Source: UBA1258 sp963643225
GTDB lineage: Bacteria; Bacillota; Clostridia; Lachnospirales; Lachnospiraceae
Reading direction: 5' to 3'
Assembly (NCBI GenBank): GCA_963643225.1
Contig: CAVIIX010000007.1
Span: forward strand, 1-64,000
DNA length: 64,000 nt
The notes below the pieces were generated by a model that was not told the DNA's origin, made no database searches, and worked only from the letters and a program-made list of their open reading frames with translations. Shown piece by piece: positions 1 to 6,983 of the stretch; position 1 is the stretch's first letter, and each line of letters starts with the position of its first letter. Both the position numbers and the translations under genes were made by a program.

Positions 1-60
1 GTTGCATTGTTGTTTGATTGTCAAGGTCCTTGCTGCTTCCGTTTCGGTCGCAACGTTGAT
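1..60 (-). other. probable rRNA operon leader (continues off left edge)
   Basis: Read on the minus strand, this stretch follows two strong tandem promoters and contains CCTTGACAATCAAACAACA, which resembles the leader found just before 16S rRNA genes in Clostridia. No open reading frame looks real here. The rRNA gene itself is outside the window, so the assignment is inference. Confidence 0.5.
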
Positions 61-89
61 ATATTATCACTCGATGCAACTCACGTCAA
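61..89 (-). promoter_or_regulatory. strong promoter P2 pointing left
   Basis: On the minus strand there is TTGACG (84-89), a 17-base spacer and TAATAT (61-66). It is the nearer of two tandem promoters and probably drives the rRNA operon off the left edge. Confidence 0.7.
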
Positions 90-137
90 GCACTATTTTT
101 CTTTTTTTAAACTTTTTTTGGAGTTTAAATCAGAAAT

Positions 138-160
138 ATTCCACCGAAACGCGGTGGAAT
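138..160. repeat. 9-bp inverted repeat between tandem promoters
   Basis: ATTCCACCG (138-146) pairs perfectly with CGGTGGAAT (152-160) around a 5-base loop. It lies directly downstream of promoter P1, so it would be at the 5' end of the P1 transcript. It could be an operator or an RNA hairpin. Confidence 0.6.
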
Positions 161-163
161 TTA

Positions 164-192
164 ATCATAGCTTTATTTGTCCCAAAAGTCAA
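164..192 (-). promoter_or_regulatory. strong promoter P1 pointing left
   Basis: On the minus strand there is TTGACT (187-192), a 17-base spacer and TATGAT (164-169). It is the upstream member of the tandem pair typical of rRNA operons. Confidence 0.7.
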
Positions 193-297
193 CACATTTT
201 TATGGTTTTCCTTTAAGTTTTTCAAAAAATCCTAACAGCCTTTTTACGAACGTTTTTAAACAAAGAATCCTTCCCGGTAGGGCTTTTTATGTAATTT

Positions 298-316
298 GAA
301 ATTCCAACGGAATTTC
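298..316. repeat. small hairpin GAAATTCC/GGAATTTC
   Basis: An 8-bp perfect inverted repeat with a 3-base loop. It sits between the rRNA-type promoters and the terminators of the oadB unit. No function is evident. Confidence 0.4.
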
Positions 317-322
317 ATGTTA

Positions 323-372
323 TTTTTTTTCGATATATGAAATTGCATCGTGATTTCATATATCGAAAAAAA
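323..372. terminator. bidirectional terminator-like palindrome
   Basis: CGATATATGAAAT (331-343) and ATTTCATATATCG (353-365) form a perfect 13-bp stem. It is flanked by eight T (323-330) and seven A (366-372), which extend the pairing to about 20 bp. On either strand the stem is followed by a U tract. It backs up the oadG terminator immediately to its right. Confidence 0.6.
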
Positions 373-405
373 ATTCAGGCTCCGTTTTTTATGCGGAGCC
401 TGAAT
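365..405 (-). terminator. intrinsic terminator of the oadB-oadG unit
   Basis: ATTCAGGCTCCG (373-384) pairs with CGGAGCCTGAAT (394-405) over 12 bp. On the minus strand the stem is followed by an eight-base T run. It starts five bases after the stop codon of the small gene at 410-547. Confidence 0.85.
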
Positions 406-409
406 CCTT

Positions 410-547
410 TTACTGTTCTTTCTCCTTTGATTTTTCTGGAAGCTTTGAAATCAAAGCAGTGACGATCATAATGATGATAATCGATACAAAAATACCGACC
501 AGGCCTAAGCCTGCTATCTTAAGTGCAATTAATAATTTTGCAGTCAT
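410..547 (-). CDS. OadG-like small membrane subunit (45 aa)
   Basis: This 45-residue peptide has one hydrophobic segment, about residues 5-33, rich in Ile, Leu and Val with GLGLVGIF near the start. It ends in a charged tail (KLPEKSKEKEQ). It has a strong AGGAGG site eight bases before the ATG and lies 26 bases after the oadB-like gene. Gamma subunits of sodium-pumping decarboxylases are short single-span proteins encoded next to beta, and many bind a metal through a charged C-terminus. This one is shorter than typical OadG (about 80 aa) and has no His-rich tail. The role as gamma-like partner of the beta subunit is inferred from shape and position. Confidence 0.7.
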   Translation of the reverse strand: MTAKLLIALKIAGLGLVGIFVSIIIIMIVTALISKLPEKSKEKEQ

Positions 548-573
548 ATTAACCTCCTAAGTACAAGTACCTT

Positions 574-1710
574 TTACAGATATGAAGAAACAAGCGTGAT
601 AATCAGTCCGCCGGCAATTGCGGAAGCAATCTGGCCGGAAACATTTGCACCTGCTGCGTGCATTATCAGTATGTTTGATGGATTTTCCTTTAAAGCCATC
701 TTCTGAACAACTCTCGAGGACATGGGGAATGCCGAAATACCTGCTGCTCCGACCATGGGGTTTACCTTTTCCTTCATGAAAAGATTTAAGAACTTTGCAA
801 AAAGAACGCCGCCGATTGTATCGAATACAAAAGCAAAAAGCCCGATTGCCATAATGAGAAGAGTATCTATGCGTACAAAGCTTTCAGCCTGCATACTGAA
901 GGCAATTGTGATACCAAGTAGCAGGGTGATAAGGTTTGAAAGTGTGTTCTGAGCAGTTTCTGACATTGTTCCGAGCACTCCGCATTCTCTTATGAGGTTA
1001 CCAAACATTAAGAATCCGACAAGAGACGCAGATGTGGGAGCTATAAGGCCTACTACAAACGTTACAATAATGGGGAAGGCGATTCTGACTCTCTTTGAAA
1101 CCGAACCGGCTTCGTATTTCATTGTCATGCATCTTTCTTTCTTCGTGGTGACAAGCTTTATAGCAGCAGGCTGAATGATGGGAACCAAAGCCATGTAGGA
1201 ATATGCTGCAACGGCAATTGCACCTATGTAGTTTGAATGTAAGATCTGAGAAACCAAAATTGATGTGGGACCGTCTGCGGCGCCGATAATTGCAATGCTT
1301 GCCGCATCCTTAAGATCAAAGCCGAGCAGTGTGGCAAAAATCAAAGCTGCGAAGATACCAAGCTGTGCAGCCGCTCCGTAGAGAAACAGTGCAGGCTTTG
1401 AAAGAAGCGGACCGAAGTCAATCATTGCGCCGATACCGATAAACAGCAGTATCGGAAGAGCTTCCGATGCATCAATTCCGATGTTGAAAAGCCATTCGAT
1501 AATACCCTGTGTTTCGCCGACTCCTTCGAGGTACTGATTAATAGCACTTGAAGCTGGAATGTTTACAAGAATTGCTCCGAAACCCATAGGGAGCAGGAGC
1601 GAGGGCTCGTACTCTTTCTTTATGGCCAGATAGATGAGTAAAAGTCCGACTGCGTACATTACACATTGCTTCCAGGTGATGGCCATGAGGCCGTCGATTA
1701 GAAATTCCAT
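574..1710 (-). CDS. oadB: sodium-pumping decarboxylase beta subunit (OadB/GcdB family), orphan
   Basis: This 378-residue polytopic membrane protein is full length for the family. Hallmarks are GAADGPTS at about residues 143-150 with the membrane Asp (D146), YSYMALVPIIQP near 170-180, GAAGISAFPMSSRVVQ, and HAAGANVSGQIASA close to the C-terminus. Beta subunits couple decarboxylation of carboxybiotin to Na+ export. No alpha (carboxyltransferase) or biotin carrier gene lies in the window, so the substrate is unknown: oxaloacetate, malonate, methylmalonyl-CoA, glutaconyl-CoA, or none. The leader carries a yybP-ykoY-type riboswitch with its own terminator, so expression is probably metal controlled. 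The start is the ATG behind AGGAGGAAGAAAC. Confidence 0.9.
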   Translation of the reverse strand: MEFLIDGLMAITWKQCVMYAVGLLLIYLAIKKEYEPSLLLPMGFGAILVNIPASSAINQYLEGVGETQGIIEWLFNIGIDASEALPILLFIGIGAMIDFGPLLSKPALFLYGAAAQLGIFAALIFATLLGFDLKDAASIAIIGAADGPTSILVSQILHSNYIGAIAVAAYSYMALVPIIQPAAIKLVTTKKERCMTMKYEAGSVSKRVRIAFPIIVTFVVGLIAPTSASLVGFLMFGNLIRECGVLGTMSETAQNTLSNLITLLLGITIAFSMQAESFVRIDTLLIMAIGLFAFVFDTIGGVLFAKFLNLFMKEKVNPMVGAAGISAFPMSSRVVQKMALKENPSNILIMHAAGANVSGQIASAIAGGLIITLVSSYL

Positions 1711-1864
1711 GTTTCTTCCTCCTAAATTGGAAATTTTTTGCCAAATTCAAAGGGGTGTGACTTTTCGATTCTTGGATTATGCCGGATTGTTCTGTACCGT
1801 GTGCTCTCGCAATCCTTTAAACCTATTCCTGCAAGCAGGCTTCTTAGTCTGTGACTGGTCTATA

Positions 1865-1913
1865 AGGCGACATATTCCTTACACGCGAGTGCGAATCCTT
1901 GGCACGTAGTGCC
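1865..1913 (+). repeat. dispersed hairpin repeat, copy 1
   Basis: The core is AGTGCGAATCCTT (1888-1900) followed by the hairpin GGCACGTAGTGCC (1901-1913) and TTTTA. The match to the copy at 26394-26440 extends about 25 bases further left (ACATATTCCTTAC here). GTGC at 1889 can also pair with GCAC at 1902, so two alternative hairpins are possible. This copy lies in the untranslated leader of oadB, opposite in strand to it. Confidence 0.7.
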
Positions 1914-1921
1914 TTTTATAA

Positions 1922-1954
1922 CCTATAGGGAATTGCAACGCAATTTCTTATAGG
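1922..1954. repeat. imperfect hairpin next to repeat copy 1
   Basis: CCTATAGGGAATTGC pairs with GCAATTTCTTATAGG around AAC, with two imperfections. It directly follows the dispersed repeat, as second hairpins also do at 26447 and 50460. No U tract follows on either strand. Confidence 0.5.
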
Positions 1955-1955
1955 A

Positions 1956-2003
1956 TAAAAAAATAAAGACTCTTATTACATGCAAAAATGTAATAAAAGT
2001 CTT
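1956..2003 (-). terminator. riboswitch-associated intrinsic terminator
   Basis: AAGACTCTTATTACAT (1966-1981) pairs with ATGTAATAAAAGTCTT (1988-2003) over 16 positions with one mismatch. On the minus strand it is followed by a T-rich run (1956-1965). The stem reuses the GACTTTT end of the aptamer, the usual layout of an expression platform in which ligand binding prevents termination. Confidence 0.8.
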
Positions 2004-2083
2004 ACCATTTAAACCTTTGGCGGGCTTTCGCCGAGATGACGCCAAAAATCCATCCTGCGATGGCGGTTACTCCCTTTGATTGC
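1995..2083 (-). ncRNA. yybP-ykoY family (Mn2+-sensing) riboswitch aptamer
   Basis: On the minus strand the RNA reads AAAGGGAGTAAC near its 5' end (2069-2079). Next come a CCATC/GATGG arm, CGTCATCTCGG, a GGCGAAAGCC hairpin with CGCC, and finally GGTAAGACTTTT at the 3' end. Known yybP-ykoY aptamers have AAAGGGGAGTAGC at the 5' side, CGTCA in the middle and GCAAGACCTTT at the 3' side, so all three blocks are present in order. A good promoter lies just upstream and a terminator overlaps the 3' end. Members sense Mn2+ and usually control Mn exporters. The downstream genes here are oadB and a small oadG-like gene. Confidence 0.8.
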
Positions 2084-2087
2084 CGTT

Positions 2088-2116
2088 ATTTTACCGAAAA
2101 TAAACACCATCGTCAA
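2088..2116 (-). promoter_or_regulatory. promoter of the riboswitch-oadB-oadG unit
   Basis: On the minus strand there is TTGACG (2111-2116), a 17-base spacer and TAAAAT (2088-2093). Transcription would begin just before the aptamer. Confidence 0.75.
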
Positions 2117-2183
2117 GAGATTATAAAAAGAAATGTGCTGAAATTTTTTTCATGTTTTCATTAATATTTCATTTCATAAAAGC

Positions 2184-3206
2184 TTATTTAAGCATAGTCA
2201 TGATTTCAAAGGTGTTAGCATGCGCTTTAACCCTTGCAACAGCCCCTGAAATTATCGGTATCATGGGAGATAAATGACCTAAATCAACATCCATTACAAT
2301 AGGGACATTATATTTACCTAAGATTCCGGTAACTGCCTCGTGAACCGTAAAGCCATCATAATTTTCTTCATAGCATAAGGGTCTTCCTATTATAAAGCCC
2401 TTTAAATATTTAAACCATCCGGACTGTTCTAACTGCCATAAACCGCGACGAACAGACATTACGTTTAAATCACAGCTTTCAATAAACCAGATAAAGCCAT
2501 CCTCCCTGTATTTTTCAAGGAATTCTTCCACCTTATCAAATTTAGTTCCTACTATATTAATAAGACAGTCAAGACAGCCTCCGATTAATCGCCCCTCAAA
2601 TTCAGCAAAAGACCCACCGTAAATAGTCTGCTTATATTCTTGTGTAATGTTGTAGGGTGCCGTAGGCTCAACTTCTCTGTCCGGCCACCCCTTTTCCCAA
2701 CCGTCATAATTTGAAAATGTAAGCTTTTCACCCTTTAATAATGAAAATGCATCTTCAATAGATTTATGCCAGGGATTCATTCCAAAATCCGACACACAAG
2801 GGCCGTATATGGCAGCGGTGTCAGTAAGAGTCGGCAAAAGAAAAGTTAAATTTGTATTGTCTGAATACCCAAGATACCACTTGGGCTTAGCCTTGCTGAT
2901 TTTATCAAAGTCAACATAGGGTAAATCTTCGCACATGGTTTCCCCACCACCTGCGCTTATTATCACATCGCTTTTATCCTTTATAAAAAAATCATTTATT
3001 TCAGCGCCGCACTTTTCCGGCGTGTTGCTTTTGCCGATGCCTATAGCCAGATGCACATTGGGACCTTCTACATTTATATATCCCATTTCTTCAAATTTTC
3101 TTTTGGCAGAATTAAATCTTGAAGTATATGGTTCTGTCGCGCAGCCAAAAGAAGGTGCTATATAGCCTATCCTTCCATTCGGTTTTAAAAAATCAGGATA
3201 TCTCAT
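2184..3206 (-). CDS. S66 family LD-carboxypeptidase/MccF-like serine peptidase
   Basis: The 340-residue protein has the S66 nucleophile motif GYSDNT, with Ser at about residue 115, in the usual place after a GGGET loop. It also has a FIESCD segment with the family Glu, and a late LGHLSPM with the likely catalytic His. S66 members either trim murein tetrapeptides (LdcA) or cleave peptide-nucleotide antibiotics such as microcin C7 (MccF). The length and the MccF-like SDNTNLTF sequence lean towards the MccF branch, but the substrate cannot be read. No signal peptide is seen, so it is cytoplasmic. The ATG follows GGAGGTGCT. It is the last gene of the leftward pfkA-to-CvpA run. Confidence 0.8.
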   Translation of the reverse strand: MRYPDFLKPNGRIGYIAPSFGCATEPYTSRFNSAKRKFEEMGYINVEGPNVHLAIGIGKSNTPEKCGAEINDFFIKDKSDVIISAGGGETMCEDLPYVDFDKISKAKPKWYLGYSDNTNLTFLLPTLTDTAAIYGPCVSDFGMNPWHKSIEDAFSLLKGEKLTFSNYDGWEKGWPDREVEPTAPYNITQEYKQTIYGGSFAEFEGRLIGGCLDCLINIVGTKFDKVEEFLEKYREDGFIWFIESCDLNVMSVRRGLWQLEQSGWFKYLKGFIIGRPLCYEENYDGFTVHEAVTGILGKYNVPIVMDVDLGHLSPMIPIISGAVARVKAHANTFEIMTMLK

Positions 3207-3220
3207 AGCACCTCCGTATT

Positions 3221-3760
3221 TTACATACCTAATTTGCTCCAGATGTCATAGGAAGCAAGCGTTGTACTGAAGTTTGCGATTATTGAATACATGTAATTGT
3301 ACTGATATAAAAGCTTCATTAACTGATTATTTCTTACACAGTCCATTATCCAACCTTCAAAAGCACCTACATCATAAACCATTATGAGACAGTACACAGC
3401 CCAAACTAAAACTACCACTTCACAGATTGCAACCGGAATCGCTAGAAGCTTGTTTACAAAGCTTACAACAGGAAGCTTTGCGATAAGCTTAAGGGTGGTA
3501 AGTGCAAGGTCTAAAATTCTGTAAATGATGACTAACAGGAAAAGCATAATTATCGTAAGTACGAAAATAACCCTGTCTCCATCGAAATATTTACGAACTG
3601 CAAAAGCGATAAGCAATACCACAAGAGATGCCAGGATAATTGACACCAAAGAGCATAGCTCTTTAACCGCACCCTTTTTAACAGCCATAATTATCTTAAC
3701 AATAAGAAGAATTATAACTACAAAAAAGGGAATCTGAACTAAAATTGAACTCATTACCAT
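3221..3760 (-). CDS. CvpA family membrane protein
   Basis: This 179-residue protein has four hydrophobic segments (about residues 6-25, 32-55, 64-90 and 105-130) and a short basic loop near residue 25, as in CvpA/colicin V production proteins. CvpA homologues act in the inner membrane, and in Firmicutes they are often annotated near cell-wall genes. It sits eight bases after the DUF5711 gene and 14 bases before the S66 peptidase, so it is co-transcribed with both. Its biochemical role is not known. Confidence 0.65.
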   Translation of the reverse strand: MVMSSILVQIPFFVVIILLIVKIIMAVKKGAVKELCSLVSIILASLVVLLIAFAVRKYFDGDRVIFVLTIIMLFLLVIIYRILDLALTTLKLIAKLPVVSFVNKLLAIPVAICEVVVLVWAVYCLIMVYDVGAFEGWIMDCVRNNQLMKLLYQYNYMYSIIANFSTTLASYDIWSKLGM

Positions 3761-3768
3761 TCTCCTCT

Positions 3769-4962
3769 TTATTTGAATTCCACCGTGTCGATGGTATTTT
3801 GCGTAACTATAGTGTATCTGTAGGCCACAACCGTAGGAAGTACAAGCTTTATTGGTTCGTCATAGCTTCCTTCGTATTTTGTTTCGCCCTCATAGCTTCC
3901 AATATAAAGATTCTTGTCTCCGTACAGAATAACATTTCCGTTTCCGAAGGTTAAATCCGCATAGTCAAAGTCAAAAGCCTTTTGGGAAAGAACCTTTCCG
4001 TCAATATCGTACACTTCAAGACGGTATTTACTGCCCTTTGATGTGTTTGAATAGATTATGGCGATTACATCCTTGTCATAATAAACCGATTGGATTTCAT
4101 CGTTAATAAACATATCCGATACGCTTAAGGGTTTATGTGCGCCGGCGTAAACGGATAATCTTCCGGAAGAAACAGCTATTGCGGTTTCATCATCAAGAAA
4201 ACGCACCATGGGCACAAAAGTGTCCGTGTAATTATATCCGCTTACATAATTATCAATGCTGTTTTGTCCCACATCACCAAAATTAAAGAAGGCAACGGAG
4301 CTTTTCACATCATTGCAATCCACATAATAATATGAAACGCACACAAGCTCGCCGCTTGGAGAAATGTCTATATCAACAGGATACCCGCTTTTCTCCATGG
4401 TAGTACGAAAATATGCAATTGTGGTGCCGTTTAAATCATAAAGATAAATCCAGGTAACATCAGTATCTTCAAGGACTGCTGCCACATATCCCTTTTCTGC
4501 AACTGAAATTTTACGTATTGGCATGTCGGTTTTAACGGTGCCGGTTTCACCTGCGGCACTCTGTATATAAACCGTGCTGCCGCCGTAATCTGCAAAAGCA
4601 GCCATTTCCCCACATATTGAAATAAGTGGGTTTTGCATGTCAAAGGTCTGATTCCATAAAAGCTTTCCTGTAGCATCAACCGCGCCGGCGCCGTCCTTAC
4701 TGAAGCTTAAAATATTATCTTTAAAGGGTAAAGTCTGTGTCCCTTCAGCTTCGGTTCTGGCAACAGAAGAAGAAACCGTATAGGTTTCATAAACCTTTGT
4801 CTTCTGATAAATAAGGTATGCCGTTAAAAGCGCCGCAACCAGCAGCACTCCCAAAGCCACCTTGTAGGCGTAACCGAATTTTCTTCTGCGTTCCGCCTTT
4901 TTAAGCTCTTTTACCCTGGAAGTTTTCTTTTCATTAAACTGAACAATTTTCTTATCTTCCAT
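3769..4962 (-). CDS. DUF5711 family membrane-anchored beta-propeller-like protein
   Basis: The 397-residue protein has a basic cytoplasmic start (KKAERRRKFGYAYK), one membrane segment at about residues 34-50, and a long extracytoplasmic part. That part is rich in short beta strands and repeats such as GKLLWNQ, DLNGTTIAYF and DGKVLSQK, which resemble propeller blades. The pattern matches the DUF5711 family common in Lachnospiraceae. Function is unknown. It lies 17 bases after galM and just before the CvpA gene. Confidence 0.65.
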   Translation of the reverse strand: MEDKKIVQFNEKKTSRVKELKKAERRRKFGYAYKVALGVLLVAALLTAYLIYQKTKVYETYTVSSSVARTEAEGTQTLPFKDNILSFSKDGAGAVDATGKLLWNQTFDMQNPLISICGEMAAFADYGGSTVYIQSAAGETGTVKTDMPIRKISVAEKGYVAAVLEDTDVTWIYLYDLNGTTIAYFRTTMEKSGYPVDIDISPSGELVCVSYYYVDCNDVKSSVAFFNFGDVGQNSIDNYVSGYNYTDTFVPMVRFLDDETAIAVSSGRLSVYAGAHKPLSVSDMFINDEIQSVYYDKDVIAIIYSNTSKGSKYRLEVYDIDGKVLSQKAFDFDYADLTFGNGNVILYGDKNLYIGSYEGETKYEGSYDEPIKLVLPTVVAYRYTIVTQNTIDTVEFK

Positions 4963-4979
4963 TAATCGGTATACCGGCC

Positions 4980-6014
4980 TTAAAATTTATAGATGGTAAT
5001 TGATGAATAATCCTTGCCGGGGCCGAAAATGCAGGAAGGAAATTCAGGCTTGTTGACTGAATCAGGGAAGAACTGTGTCTCAAGGCAGAGAGCACATCTT
5101 TTACCGTATCTTGCTTTGTTTTTGCCAAGCTGTTCGCCCACACAATTGCCTGCATAGAACTGAACACCGGGAAGGTTTGTATATACTTCCATTTTTCTTG
5201 AAGTCTTTGGATCCTTAACCTCTGCAATCTTTTTGACAGTTCCGTCATAATCATCGATTACAAAATTATGATCATAACCGCTTGTAATTACCAGCTGTTC
5301 AAAATTGTCGTCGATGTGATCGCCTACAGTAAGACCCTTTGTAAAGTCCATAACCGTTCCATTAACAGGAGCAATTTCGCCTGTAGGAATGGCGCCCTTT
5401 GCAACAGGTGTATAGTGTGCTGCATTTAATGTAAGCACGTTATCTAAAATTGTTGTTTCAGAGTCAGCACCTGATAAATTAAAATATGAATGATTGGTGG
5501 GATTGATAATTGTGTTCTTATCGCTTACGCCCTTATATTCAAGCTTTAATTCGTTGCTCTCGGATATTGTATAGGTAACTGAAATTTCTTTGTTACCTGG
5601 AAATCCCATTTCCATGTCTTTTATAGCCAAAGAAAATTTAACGCCGCCTTCAGCTTCTTTAGCATCCCAGATCTGCTTATGGGAACCTAAATCAATGTGG
5701 CTGTGAAGATTGTTTTGGCCGTCATTAACGTCTACCTGATAATCTACACCGTCAATTGTGAATCTTGCATTTCCGATTCTGTTAGCACTGGGGGCAATTG
5801 TAGCGCCAAAGAAGCAGTCATTTACTTCGTATTCGGCAACTGTATCATAGCCTAACACAATATCCTTTACTTCTCCCTTGGCATCTGGCACAAAAAGCTT
5901 TGTAACAATGGCACCAAAGTTAATAATTTCTGCCTTCATCCCCTTTGAATTGGAAATTTCGTAAGCATAAACTTCCCTGCCATCTTTAGTAGTACCAAAT
6001 AATCGTTTTGTCAT
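4980..6014 (-). CDS. galM: aldose 1-epimerase (galactose mutarotase)
   Basis: The 344-residue enzyme interconverts alpha and beta anomers of galactose or glucose in the cytoplasm. Visible family features are the substrate-binding NRIGNARF, LHSH with the first conserved His, NPTNHSYFNLSG with the catalytic His, GYDHNF, and a late ETQFFPDS with the conserved Glu. I chose the ATG at 6014 because AAAGGGAGAAT precedes it; an upstream in-frame ATG at 6056 lies inside recR. The galactose kinase and transferase genes are 45 kb away. Here it travels with the recR block. Confidence 0.92.
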   Translation of the reverse strand: MTKRLFGTTKDGREVYAYEISNSKGMKAEIINFGAIVTKLFVPDAKGEVKDIVLGYDTVAEYEVNDCFFGATIAPSANRIGNARFTIDGVDYQVDVNDGQNNLHSHIDLGSHKQIWDAKEAEGGVKFSLAIKDMEMGFPGNKEISVTYTISESNELKLEYKGVSDKNTIINPTNHSYFNLSGADSETTILDNVLTLNAAHYTPVAKGAIPTGEIAPVNGTVMDFTKGLTVGDHIDDNFEQLVITSGYDHNFVIDDYDGTVKKIAEVKDPKTSRKMEVYTNLPGVQFYAGNCVGEQLGKNKARYGKRCALCLETQFFPDSVNKPEFPSCIFGPGKDYSSITIYKF

Positions 6015-6027
6015 TTCTATTCTCCCT

Positions 6028-6624
6028 TTAAAGTTCAACGCGCCCTTCCAGAGCACGTAATAATGTTACTTCATCAATGTATTCAAGGTCGCCGCCTACA
6101 GGCACACCACTTGCAATCCTTGATACCTTTATTCCGGTAGGCTTAATAAGCTTACTGATATACATGGCTGTTGTTTCACCCTCTAAGCTTGAATTGGTGG
6201 CAATAATTACTTCCTTTACGTCCCCTTCAAGTCTTGTGATAAGCTCTTTTAATTTAATATCATTTGGCCCCACTCCCAGCATTGGTGAAATTGCTCCGTG
6301 GAGCACATGATATACGCCTTCAAAGCGCTGGGTCTTTTCATAAGCCGCTAAGTCTCTTGGAGTTTCCACCACCATTATGACAGATTTATCACGGTTCTGA
6401 TTGGAGCAGATAGGGCAAATTTCTTTGTCCGTAAGAGTATAACAGCACTTACAGTATTTTACGTTTCTGCGGGCATCTATCATGGTGTTTGCAATCTTTT
6501 CAACCTTTTCTTCTGGCATGCCTATAATATGAAAGGCAAGACGCTGAGCCGATTTGCTGCCAATACCTGGAAGTGATTCAAGTTCTTCAATTAACTTATT
6601 TATCTGTCCCCCGTAAAGATTCAT
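6028..6624 (-). CDS. recR: recombination mediator RecR
   Basis: The 198-residue protein has the N-terminal helix-hairpin-helix (LPGIGSKSAQRLAFH), a four-cysteine zinc finger at about residues 57-72 (CKCCYTL...CPIC), and a Toprim domain beginning VMVVETPRDL. RecR works with RecO and RecF to load RecA at gapped DNA. The length equals the family norm. It overlaps ybaB by one base, and dnaX-ybaB-recR is a widely conserved order. Confidence 0.96.
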   Translation of the reverse strand: MNLYGGQINKLIEELESLPGIGSKSAQRLAFHIIGMPEEKVEKIANTMIDARRNVKYCKCCYTLTDKEICPICSNQNRDKSVIMVVETPRDLAAYEKTQRFEGVYHVLHGAISPMLGVGPNDIKLKELITRLEGDVKEVIIATNSSLEGETTAMYISKLIKPTGIKVSRIASGVPVGGDLEYIDEVTLLRALEGRVEL

Positions 6625-6971
6625 TAGAATCCGAATCCTCCCAAGCCGCCTGTCATCCTGTTCATGGCAGCCTGATTAGCTTCATCAACCTGCTTTAAAG
6701 CCTCATTGACAGCTGCCATAATTAAATCCTGAAGCATTTCAACATCATCCGGATCTACAACTTCCTTATCGATAATTACCTCTTTAACTTCCTTTGCACC
6801 TGTAACAGTCACGCTGACAGCACCGCCGCCTGCCTTGGAGGTAAATTCCTTTGTCTCCATTTCCTTCTGGCTTTCTTCCATCTGGCGCTGCATTCTCTGC
6901 GCCTGCTTCATAAGGTTATTCATATTTCCGGGCATTCCCATGCCGCCGGGATATCCGCCTTTTTTACCCAT
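6624..6971 (-). CDS. ybaB: YbaB/EbfC nucleoid-associated protein
   Basis: A 115-residue protein with a Gly/Met-rich start, then the amphipathic MKQAQRMQRQMEESQKEM helix and the conserved core EVKEVIIDKEVVDPDD. YbaB dimers bind DNA without strong sequence preference. It sits 12 bases after dnaX and overlaps recR by one base, the usual arrangement. Confidence 0.93.
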   Translation of the reverse strand: MGKKGGYPGGMGMPGNMNNLMKQAQRMQRQMEESQKEMETKEFTSKAGGGAVSVTVTGAKEVKEVIIDKEVVDPDDVEMLQDLIMAAVNEALKQVDEANQAAMNRMTGGLGGFGF

Positions 6972-6983
6972 TTTTAAATCCTC

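Noticed and set aside
2..235. Two overlapping plus-strand open frames at the left edge
   Set aside because: They run across the tandem promoters and rRNA-type leader, have no ribosome site and are rich in Phe from T runs. They are chance frames.
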